A stretch of DNA of 22,844 nucleotides from CAZQEZ01 sp964592475 (lineage in GTDB: Bacteria > Bacteroidota > Bacteroidia > Cytophagales > Cyclobacteriaceae). The DNA is taken from assembly GCA_964592475.1 (NCBI GenBank), contig CAZQEZ010000070.1, positions 1-22,844 on the forward strand. The letters are read 5' to 3'. A model generated the notes under the pieces. It was given only the letters and a program-made list of their open reading frames with translations. It searched no databases and was not told the DNA's origin. Of this stretch, positions 1 through 6,276 are shown piece by piece. A program made the position numbers and the translations under genes. Numbering within the stretch: the first letter of the stretch is position 1; the number at the start of each line of letters is the position of its first letter.

Positions 1-62
1 TTTATTTTTTCATTTTCCATTTTACCAAATACGATTCTGGTGCGAAACTTCAGTATTTTATT

Positions 63-1613
63 TTAGTTACTACTCAAATCAGAAATTTCATCTATATTCA
101 TAGCGGCAGCTTCTTCTTCCTTCATTAGCAAGGCAAAGGTGTTGTTAAACCCTAGTGGCGGCAACCAAACCAAATTTAACTGTTGCCGGTATTCTTTTTT
201 CACATATTGATAAAGTGCATCAGCATCTCCTATATATTTTTCCCGTGTTTTTTCATCTGGCTTTAATACGGTTAGAAAACCAGTGCCCGTGTATTCAGGG
301 TAAATTTGCACTTCACGATTGGCCAATGCCTCAAATAATATCTGTGTCCCACCAAATCCTAATTTTAAATCCACATCCAAAGTGGTTTGATTCTCAATCA
401 TAATCTCAAAAAGGTGTGCCAGTATAAAACTTTCGGTAAAGTTTTTGGAGCCCACCACCAAATCTCCCGTTTTATCTCTTTTAATGTTGGTAGAAAAGCC
501 TTTCAGGTTTAAGTATTCTTTAGCCACCTGATAGGGATCACGCTTGAAATGTTCAACCTGATAATTCATATTAATCATATCTTCATTACTAATTTTATTG
601 GCTAATTTGGCAAAAACCTCCTTAAGTTGAGGATATTTCTCCAATACTTCACCGGTGGCCAATGCCGCCGCATAATAAGGAGGAAAATAATTTTTATCGT
701 CTTTGAGCCAGCGCAGGTTGTAGGCTTTGTTCTTACCATCGGTAGAAAACCCGCTGATCACGTCTACCCGATCGTTCATAAGTGCCTGGTACATCAGGCT
801 TATTTCCATTTCCCTTGTATTAAGGTCGAGGTTATAATGTTCTTTTAATCCCAGGTAGCCATCTTCTCTTTCAATAAATTCTGATGGAAAACCTGCTGTT
901 AATTTATTATTAGTTGCTGGCCAGTTTTTGTAAACTACAACTGTAGTAATTAAAATTATCAATGCAAAGGCAAGTACTTTGCCAATAGCTAAAATATGCC
1001 TTTGCAAAACAGCAAAAATAGCATCGATCAGCAAGGCCAACAAAGCAGCAGGTATGGCTCCTGCCAATATCATATTAATGTTATTAAGGGCAATTCCTCT
1101 AAAAATAAACTCTCCTAAACCACCAGCCGCAATTAATGCACAAAGAGTAGCAATACCGACATTTATAACCGCGGCTGTACGAATACCAGCAAAAATAACC
1201 GGTAATGCTAGTGGTAAAGTCACCTGTTGCAATATTTGCACTTTTGTCATACCCATGCCATGTGCAGCCTCTACAATGGCAGCATCTACCTTGTCTATTC
1301 CTGTAAAAGTATTGCGAACAATAGGTAGCAAACCATATAGAAATAAAGCTACTATGGCAGGAAACGCCCCAATACCTAGCAGAGGCAACAAAATGCCCAA
1401 TAATGCAATACTGGGAATAGTTTGCAAAACACTTACAAAGCCCAAAATAGGTAAACTCATACGTTTATAGACAGATATAATTATTCCTAATACTACACCA
1501 ATAATTATCGAAAAGAATAAACCCACCAGCGTAAGATACACATGCTCAAGCAATTGTTGAAGCAATTCATCCCAATGTGATTGGACAAATTGAAAATAGG
1601 TTTCAGTTTCCAT
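63..1613 (-). CDS. Glycine betaine/choline-type ABC importer: permease fused to a circularly permuted substrate-binding domain
   Basis: 516 residues, ATG start, overlapping the upstream ATPase gene by 11 bp. Residues about 1-210 are a ProW/OpuCB-type permease with several membrane segments and the EAA loop (EAAHGMG at 115-121, ending in P134). A further membrane segment at about 212-229 leads into an OpuAC-type binding domain that should lie outside the membrane. Its parts are in reversed order. Residues about 238-373 match the usual C-terminal half (EFIEREDGY, FSTDGKNKAYNL, KDDKNYFPPYY, VAKEYL). Residues about 384-513 match the usual N-terminal half (VVGSKNFTES, GFGGTQ, IYPEYTGT, LGFNNTF, ISDL). 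Known members of the family run the other way round. Y441 in PEYTGT and Y253 in DGY are candidate cage aromatics for a quaternary-ammonium ligand, but the substrate cannot be fixed from sequence. There is no separate binding protein in view. The pair with the ATPase would form a complete importer. High confidence in family and in the order of the halves. Confidence 0.93.
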   Translation of the reverse strand: METETYFQFVQSHWDELLQQLLEHVYLTLVGLFFSIIIGVVLGIIISVYKRMSLPILGFVSVLQTIPSIALLGILLPLLGIGAFPAIVALFLYGLLPIVRNTFTGIDKVDAAIVEAAHGMGMTKVQILQQVTLPLALPVIFAGIRTAAVINVGIATLCALIAAGGLGEFIFRGIALNNINMILAGAIPAALLALLIDAIFAVLQRHILAIGKVLAFALIILITTVVVYKNWPATNNKLTAGFPSEFIEREDGYLGLKEHYNLDLNTREMEISLMYQALMNDRVDVISGFSTDGKNKAYNLRWLKDDKNYFPPYYAAALATGEVLEKYPQLKEVFAKLANKISNEDMINMNYQVEHFKRDPYQVAKEYLNLKGFSTNIKRDKTGDLVVGSKNFTESFILAHLFEIMIENQTTLDVDLKLGFGGTQILFEALANREVQIYPEYTGTGFLTVLKPDEKTREKYIGDADALYQYVKKEYRQQLNLVWLPPLGFNNTFALLMKEEEAAAMNIDEISDLSSN

Positions 1614-2514
1614 GGCTTTGTTTTATTTTAAATTGATAAAAAGCCTTAAATACTGCCGGTAGGGAAACTGCCTGGTCATCTATCGAGTTTTCTTCCAAAT
1701 TGTTAAGTAATTCATATAAATTGATGTCATCCGGGTATTGATCTTGTGTGAATTCAAGGTCTTTCAACCTGGTAGCCATAAGTTCTATTTGTAATCTATG
1801 AGCAGAAAAGAATTTCTTTACAAACGGATTAGCCGGTTTAAAAATCAAATCTGCAGGAGTACCAACTTGTTGAATTTTACCTTGATCCATCAGGCAAATT
1901 TTGTCCGCTAAAGTTATAGCTTCAACAACGTCATGTGTTACAATGATGATAGTTTTTTTTATAGATTGTTCTAAATTTTTAAATTCTTGCTGAACATTTG
2001 CCCGTGTGATAGGATCCAGAGCGCCAAAAGGCTCATCCATTAAAACAATGGGAGGGTCTGCCGCTAGTGCTCGAGCTATCCCAACCCGCTGCATTTGCCC
2101 TCCGCTCAACTGGGCCGGATACTTATGCCAAACTTCCTCCACTGGTAAGCCGGTTATGTTTAAAAGAAGTGCAACTCGTGAGTTTATCTTAGTTTTATCC
2201 CATTTGAGTAATTTCAAAATCACTGCTACATTGTCCTTTACAGTCATATGTGGAAAAAGACCGATCTGTTGAATTACGTAGCCGATATTTCTTCTCAGTT
2301 CAGTGAGTGGCTGGTTTTTAATATTTTCACCATTTATTTTAATTGCCCCGGCATCAGGCTCTATTAATCGGTTAATCATCTTCAAAGTAGTAGTTTTTCC
2401 CGAACCACTAGTACCCAACAACACCAAAGTCTCTCCTGAGTTAATCTTTAATGACACATCGTCTACTACTTTTATATTATTATATTCTTTAGTAACATGG
2501 AGCAACTCTATCAT
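1603..2514 (-). CDS. ABC transporter ATPase of the OpuCA/ProV type
   Basis: 303 residues, ATG start, first gene of the importer operon. It is the cytoplasmic ATP-hydrolysing subunit that drives uptake by the fused permease. All motifs are visible: Walker A GTSGSGKT at 34-41, Q-loop around 82-83, signature LSGGQ at 136-140, Walker B IVLMDE at 156-161, D-loop ALD at 165-167 and switch H194 in VTHD. The roughly 65 residues after the ATPase core do not look like the tandem CBS domains that many OpuCA/OpuAA proteins carry as ionic-strength sensors, so regulation may differ from OpuA. It is divergent from a MarR-type gene 221 bp away, which probably controls it. Confidence 0.93.
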   Translation of the reverse strand: MIELLHVTKEYNNIKVVDDVSLKINSGETLVLLGTSGSGKTTTLKMINRLIEPDAGAIKINGENIKNQPLTELRRNIGYVIQQIGLFPHMTVKDNVAVILKLLKWDKTKINSRVALLLNITGLPVEEVWHKYPAQLSGGQMQRVGIARALAADPPIVLMDEPFGALDPITRANVQQEFKNLEQSIKKTIIIVTHDVVEAITLADKICLMDQGKIQQVGTPADLIFKPANPFVKKFFSAHRLQIELMATRLKDLEFTQDQYPDDINLYELLNNLEENSIDDQAVSLPAVFKAFYQFKIKQSHGN

Positions 2515-2565
2515 TAAGCAAGATATTATTTTTAGTTATAAAGTGAATTTTTCATTGAAATAGAT

Positions 2566-2620
2566 TTATATTTGTTGGATTGTTTAATATGCGCTTATTA
2601 AATACATACAACAAATATAA
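2566..2620. promoter_or_regulatory. Nested concentric inverted repeats in the importer/MarR divergent region
   Basis: A perfect 12-bp inverted repeat has arms TTATATTTGTTG (2566-2577) and CAACAAATATAA (2609-2620). Nested almost concentrically in its 31-bp spacer is the near-perfect 20-bp palindrome TTTAATATGCGCTTATTAAA (2583-2602), with one mismatched pair. Each outer arm contains a Bacteroidota -7 hexamer-like element TATATTTG, one on each strand (2567-2574 + and 2612-2619 -), facing each other. The position between two divergent genes fits a shared operator/promoter. The role is inferred; the symmetry is seen directly. Confidence 0.55.
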
Positions 2621-2644
2621 GGTGCTCATGCAATTCAATAAAAG

Positions 2645-2663
2645 TTAGTTTTTTCAACTAACA
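2645..2663. promoter_or_regulatory. Candidate MarR operator
   Basis: Perfect dyad GTTAGTT-N5-AACTAAC, 19 bp in all, lying 72 bp before the MarR-type start and 130 bp before the ATPase start. Size and symmetry suit a winged-helix dimer of the MarR family, and TTAGTTG-like half-sites are common in such operators. It is the most likely binding site for the neighbouring regulator, giving autoregulation and control of the importer. No experiment supports this. Confidence 0.5.
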
Positions 2664-2735
2664 TAAATCGACAAAAAACTTATTTCAAATTCAACCAGCA
2701 CTTAGTTAAATATTCATGTCAAAATTATCAACCTA

Positions 2736-3185
2736 ATGAAAATTGAAGATGAAATCAAACAAAAGGTATTTAAAAATGAATATACAAAATTATTAGTTAA
2801 CTTACTTTTTACCAGCAACTGGATTCATCATTTTAATAAAAAATTTTTAAAAAGCTATCAAGTTTCCCCTGAGCAATATAAAATATTGAGAATACTACGT
2901 GGCCAAAACCTACTACCAGCTACTATAAACATGCTCAACGAAAGAATGCTTGATAAAATGTCAAATGTATCACGACTAGTAGAAAAGCTCCGATTAAAAG
3001 GATTGATTACCAGAAAGGAAAGTGAAAAAGACCGCCGTCAGGTGGATATATTTATTACTGAGGAAGGGTTGAAGCTGCTAGCCGAGGTAGATAAAAATAT
3101 ACCTGACTTAGAACGTCAATTTCATACATTGAATGAGGAGGAAGCAACTCAATTGAACAATTTATTAGATAAGCTAAGAGGTTAA
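2736..3185 (+). CDS. MarR-family transcriptional regulator
   Basis: 149 residues, ATG start, no Shine-Dalgarno site. The family layout is clear: N- and C-terminal dimerisation helices (about 1-50 and 112-149) around a winged helix-turn-helix at about 55-110. The recognition helix lies around MSNVSRLVEKLRLKGLI, and the wing carries the usual charged tip (SEKDRRQVDIFIT, about 87-99). MarR proteins bind palindromes as dimers and usually control a divergent gene. Here that is the compatible-solute importer, so it is probably its local repressor, responding to an osmotic or ligand signal that the sequence does not reveal. Two strong dyads lie just upstream. The gene converges on pgk and shares a terminator with it. 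Confidence 0.9.
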   Translation: MKIEDEIKQKVFKNEYTKLLVNLLFTSNWIHHFNKKFLKSYQVSPEQYKILRILRGQNLLPATINMLNERMLDKMSNVSRLVEKLRLKGLITRKESEKDRRQVDIFITEEGLKLLAEVDKNIPDLERQFHTLNEEEATQLNNLLDKLRG

Positions 3186-3195
3186 AAAAATATAA

Positions 3196-3222
3196 AGGCC
3201 AACCATGAAGATTGGCCTCTTT
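3196..3222. terminator. Bidirectional terminator between marR-type gene and pgk
   Basis: Seven-bp stem AGGCCAA (3196-3202) / TTGGCCT (3212-3218) with a 9-nt loop, in the 54-bp gap between convergent genes. The minus strand has a run of T after the stem (A-rich 3184-3190 on the plus strand). The plus side has a weaker T-rich tail. Confidence 0.75.
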
Positions 3223-3239
3223 CATTTCGTTGCTCCATA

Positions 3240-4427
3240 TTACTTTTCTAATGCAGCTACACCAGGCAATGTTTTGCCCTCCATGTATTCTAATAAGGCA
3301 CCACCTCCGGTAGATACATAGCTAACCCGATCACCATACCCCATCGAGTTTACTGCTGCAGCCGAATCGCCACCACCTATCAATGAAAAAGCACCATTTT
3401 CAGTAGCTTCTACAACAGCCTCAGCTATTGCATTGGTACCTTTGGCAAAATTTGACTTTTCAAATACACCCATTGGCCCATTCCATAAAATGGTTTTAGA
3501 TTCCTTTATAGCTTTGGCAAATACATCAGTAGCTTCAGGTCCTATATCTAACCCCATCCAGCCATCGGGTATCATATTGTTTTGCGCAATCTGAGTATTC
3601 GCATCGTTATCAAATTTGTCCGCTATCACACTATCGATAGGTAATTTCAAATCGACGCCATTTTCCTTGGCTTTCTTTATCAACTGACTGGCCAAGTCCA
3701 ATTTATCTTCTTCTACTAAAGATGATCCTATTTTTCCACCCATTGCTTTAAAGAAGGTGTAAGACATGCCACCTCCAATTATAAGGTTATCTACCCTATC
3801 AAGCAGGTTTTCAATCACTTGAATTTTATCTGAAATTTTGGCACCGCCCATAATAGCAGTAAAGGGCTTATTGGGTACTTCTAATACTTTTTTGGCATTA
3901 TCAATTTCCGAATGCATCACGTAACCGGCGAACTTTTCATCAAAAAACTTTGCAGCAACGGTAGTGGAAGCATGAGCCCGGTGGGCAGAACCAAAAGCAT
4001 CGTTAACATAAACATCGCCCAAAGAGGCCAATTTTTTAGCAAACTCTTCATCGCCTTTAGTTTCTTCTTTATAAAAACGCACGTTTTCTAAAAGCAAAAT
4101 TTCACCTGGCTGCAAGTCAGCCGCTTTCTCTTTGGCACTGTCGCCGATACAATCCTCTGCAAATTTCACAGTAGTATTAGTGCTTTTACTAAGATGGTCT
4201 ACAATATGACGTAATGAAAATTTATCTTCAGGGCCTTCTTTCGGACGCCCTAGGTGCGACATTAAAATAACCGACCCGCCATCATCCAATATTTTTTTTA
4301 TAGTAGGCAGTGCGGCTCTTATTCTGGTATCATCTGTTATTTCAAATGATGCATTGAGAGGAACATTAAAATCAACCCTGATCAAGGCTTTCTTTCCTGA
4401 AAAACTGTATTGATCTATTGTATTCAT
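3240..4427 (-). CDS. pgk: Phosphoglycerate kinase
   Basis: 395 residues from the ATG at 4427. The frame can be extended three codons to a TTG at 4436, but the ATG gives the normal Pgk N-terminus and length. The enzyme makes ATP and 3-phosphoglycerate from ADP and 1,3-bisphosphoglycerate in cytosolic glycolysis and runs in reverse in gluconeogenesis. Diagnostic motifs are RVDFNVP near the N-terminus (substrate basic patch), SHLGRP around residue 58, the nucleotide-site segment AIMGGAKISDK, and the late glycine-rich GGGDSAAAV. It looks complete and ordinary. It lies 154 bp downstream of the Sua5-type gene on the same strand and has no tight operon partner. Confidence 0.98.
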   Translation of the reverse strand: MNTIDQYSFSGKKALIRVDFNVPLNASFEITDDTRIRAALPTIKKILDDGGSVILMSHLGRPKEGPEDKFSLRHIVDHLSKSTNTTVKFAEDCIGDSAKEKAADLQPGEILLLENVRFYKEETKGDEEFAKKLASLGDVYVNDAFGSAHRAHASTTVAAKFFDEKFAGYVMHSEIDNAKKVLEVPNKPFTAIMGGAKISDKIQVIENLLDRVDNLIIGGGMSYTFFKAMGGKIGSSLVEEDKLDLASQLIKKAKENGVDLKLPIDSVIADKFDNDANTQIAQNNMIPDGWMGLDIGPEATDVFAKAIKESKTILWNGPMGVFEKSNFAKGTNAIAEAVVEATENGAFSLIGGGDSAAAVNSMGYGDRVSYVSTGGGALLEYMEGKTLPGVAALEK

Positions 4428-4581
4428 GGTTATCAAAAGTTAGTTTATAGTAAAAATAGAATTATCATTTATAAAAATAGTTGCTTAATCCTTTAAGTAT
4501 TAATTAAGTTTTCATCAATTAGTTAACCTAAAGGCAAATTTTTTACAGAAAATTTACGAAAACCGGATATTTATTGAAAAT

Positions 4582-5538
4582 TTATTCAGCCGCGGCTCTT
4601 TTTAATCGGTCGTTAATAGCCCTACCTAAACCCTGATTGGGCATAGGCTCTGCAAATATATAGGTAATTGGCAAATTGTCTAAATATCGAAGCCCCTCAA
4701 ATAAGCCTGCTGCAGCCTCTTGCAAGTCGCCCGAAAGTGATAATGCTATTTGGTGATCAGCCGGCAATTGGGCAAAGGCAGTGTTTAAACTAATAGTGCC
4801 TACATTTTTATTGCCATAAAGATTTAACAAGCTAGCAATATCTCCGATTAGCACCTTTTTACCTGGCGCATAGTGGCTTTTAAGCATTCCCGGTGATTGA
4901 GGTTGAGAAGTAGAATGTGGCAAGCTATCTACCGGTCCGATGACCGTTTCAATAGCCTCTACGCTAAGCCCCCCAAGCCGGTAAATAACAACTTTATCAT
5001 CCTCAAAACCTACAATGGTAGATTCTATACCAACTTCGCAGGCACCTCCATCCAATATATATTTAATTTTATCTCCCAATTGGTCATCTACATGTTCTGG
5101 CCGAGTAGGGCTTACATAGCCAAAAGGGTTAGCACTGGGTGCAGCTAATGGGAAGTTGAGCTTTTCCAGCAGCCGCAACGTAACGGGGTGATTAGGTATC
5201 CTAACCGCTACTCGAGGTAGACCGGCGGTCACAATTTCAGGCACCACAGGCTTTTTATAAAAGAGCATGGTTAAAGGACCAGGCCAAAACTCCCGGGCCA
5301 ACTTTTCGGCTTTTGGAGGTATTTCCCGTACAAACTCGTGTACCCTACTCAAAGTACTGGTATGTAAGATTAAGGGATTAAAAGAAGGTCTGTTTTTAGT
5401 TTGAAATACTTTAGCTACTGCCGCTGACGAAAAAGCATTGGCTGCCAATCCATACACAGTTTCTGTAGGAATAGCTATTAATTCATCTGCCGACAAAATA
5501 TCGGCTGCCACTTGCAAGTCGTTGCCTATAGTAGCCAT
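4582..5538 (-). CDS. tsaC: L-threonylcarbamoyladenylate synthase, Sua5 long form
   Basis: 318 residues, ATG start. It makes threonylcarbamoyl-AMP from threonine, bicarbonate and ATP, the first step of the t6A37 modification of ANN-decoding tRNAs. The N-terminal YrdC-type domain (about 1-205) shows PTETVYGL at 24-31, the KNR motif at 48-50, and the PSANPFG..SPT segment around 133-144. After it, SPGMLKSHYAP marks the linker into the C-terminal Sua5 domain (about 230-318), which the short TsaC/YrdC form lacks. Length fits the two-domain Sua5/YwlC type. It appears monocistronic. Confidence 0.95.
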   Translation of the reverse strand: MATIGNDLQVAADILSADELIAIPTETVYGLAANAFSSAAVAKVFQTKNRPSFNPLILHTSTLSRVHEFVREIPPKAEKLAREFWPGPLTMLFYKKPVVPEIVTAGLPRVAVRIPNHPVTLRLLEKLNFPLAAPSANPFGYVSPTRPEHVDDQLGDKIKYILDGGACEVGIESTIVGFEDDKVVIYRLGGLSVEAIETVIGPVDSLPHSTSQPQSPGMLKSHYAPGKKVLIGDIASLLNLYGNKNVGTISLNTAFAQLPADHQIALSLSGDLQEAAAGLFEGLRYLDNLPITYIFAEPMPNQGLGRAINDRLKRAAAE

Positions 5539-5583
5539 AAAGAAAAGATGTTTTTTGCGAATGTACGATTTTCAGTTAATATG

Positions 5584-5598
5584 ATTGAGGATTTTTGG
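5584..5598 (+). repeat. 15-bp direct repeat, copy 1
   Basis: ATTGAGGATTTTTGG, identical to 6039-6053. It lies 159 bp upstream of the small membrane-protein gene. Both copies sit in AT-rich intergenic sequence and are followed by AT-rich text that is only loosely similar. Confidence 0.6.
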
Positions 5599-5756
5599 AA
5601 TATAATTCTATTTTTACAAAAATTATTAGTCCAAACACGGATAGCGCTTTTTGCATTACTGATCGAGTTTCATACTATATTTTTGAATTTTGCTTAAAGG
5701 CCTGCTTAAAGTTGAAGGCATCTTGTATTCTATTTAATAAATTAAAAAAGAAAATC

Positions 5757-5924
5757 ATGGGAAGAAAATTAAGGAATTTTTTAAGAGGCGTAGCAGTATT
5801 AATAGCTGTAATAGCAGTGCTACTTGAAATGGGAATTGTAGAAATATTGAATGTTGGGCAGGCTCAGTCATTTTGGATTCTGCTAATATCTTTTGGGGTG
5901 ATTTTAATAGCTTCACGAGCTTGA
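5757..5924 (+). CDS. Small hydrophobic membrane protein of unknown function
   Basis: 55 residues from the ATG at 5757. The start is basic (MGRKLRNFLR), followed by a hydrophobic segment at about 11-31 and a second at about 38-53, separated by a short polar loop (NVGQAQ). This predicts a two-helix inner-membrane hairpin with a basic cytoplasmic N-terminus. I recognise no family. The frame has no competing start and its composition is that of a real membrane peptide. A possible -7 element TATTTTTG lies at 5678-5685, but its -33 partner is poorly spaced. The gene stands alone between the divergent Sua5-type gene and a candidate small RNA, and is flanked by a 15-bp direct repeat. Confidence 0.6.
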   Translation: MGRKLRNFLRGVAVLIAVIAVLLEMGIVEILNVGQAQSFWILLISFGVILIASRA

Positions 5925-6038
5925 AGATATATAAATGCATTGTCAATTTTTAGCAGTGTAAATATAGCTGGTGTAAGAAAATATTACATCATACTTCACT
6001 ACATAACTAATTGACCACCAGGATATTTATAGAGGAAT

Positions 6039-6053
6039 ATTGAGGATTTTTGG
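6039..6053 (+). repeat. 15-bp direct repeat, copy 2
   Basis: Identical to 5584-5598. It lies 114 bp downstream of the small membrane-protein gene and about 50 bp upstream of the candidate small-RNA promoter. The two copies bracket the gene; no terminal inverted repeat or transposase was seen. Confidence 0.6.
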
Positions 6054-6102
6054 TATATTTTTCAGAAAAAGTTACAAAGTAAGAAATATACTGAAAAATA
6101 AT

Positions 6103-6133
6103 TTTGAGTTTCTGCCAAATGCCTTTATATTTG
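6103..6133 (+). promoter_or_regulatory. Consensus Bacteroidota promoter for the candidate small RNA
   Basis: TTTG at 6103-6106, exactly 19 nt, then TATATTTG at 6126-6133. This is a full match to the Bacteroidota -33/-7 pattern and the best promoter match found in the window. Transcription would begin near 6139-6141 on the plus strand, where no protein gene follows before 10236. Confidence 0.65.
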
Positions 6134-6138
6134 AAAGG

Positions 6139-6266
6139 TGTTTAGGTTATCAAATAAAAAAAATAAAAAATTTAGACTGAGTTTTTGCTTTCAAAGTTTG
6201 TTTTTTTGAGTTTATTTTAAGGTTGATAGTTAGCCCGGGATGCAAAAGCTCGGGTTAATTTTTTTT
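6139..6266 (+). ncRNA. Candidate small RNA of about 125 nt
   Basis: Defined by a consensus promoter (6103-6133) and an intrinsic terminator (6230-6266) on the same strand, with no convincing open frame between. Within it, UAUCAA (6148-6153) can pair with UUGAUA (6223-6228), extendable by GU pairs, so the 5' part and the base of the terminator could close a long rod with A-rich and U-rich strands facing each other. I match it to no known RNA family. It ends 10 bp before the stop of the convergent secreted-protein gene, so it could also act on or insulate that gene's 3' end. The alternative is a decayed promoter plus an unrelated terminator. Confidence 0.45.
6230..6266 (+). terminator. Intrinsic terminator, plus strand
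   Basis: Eight-pair stem TTAGCCCG (6230-6237) / CGGGTTAA (6251-6258), including one GU pair, followed at once by eight T (6259-6266). The minus strand has no T-run after the stem, so it acts in the plus direction although it sits at the 3' end of a minus-strand gene. Confidence 0.8.
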
Positions 6267-6276
6267 ATTCCTCCAA

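Noticed and set aside
1..20. ATG at 20 on the minus strand opening MENEKI at the window edge, possibly the next gene of the importer operon
   Set aside because: Only six codons are visible, with no ribosome site and no recognisable sequence.
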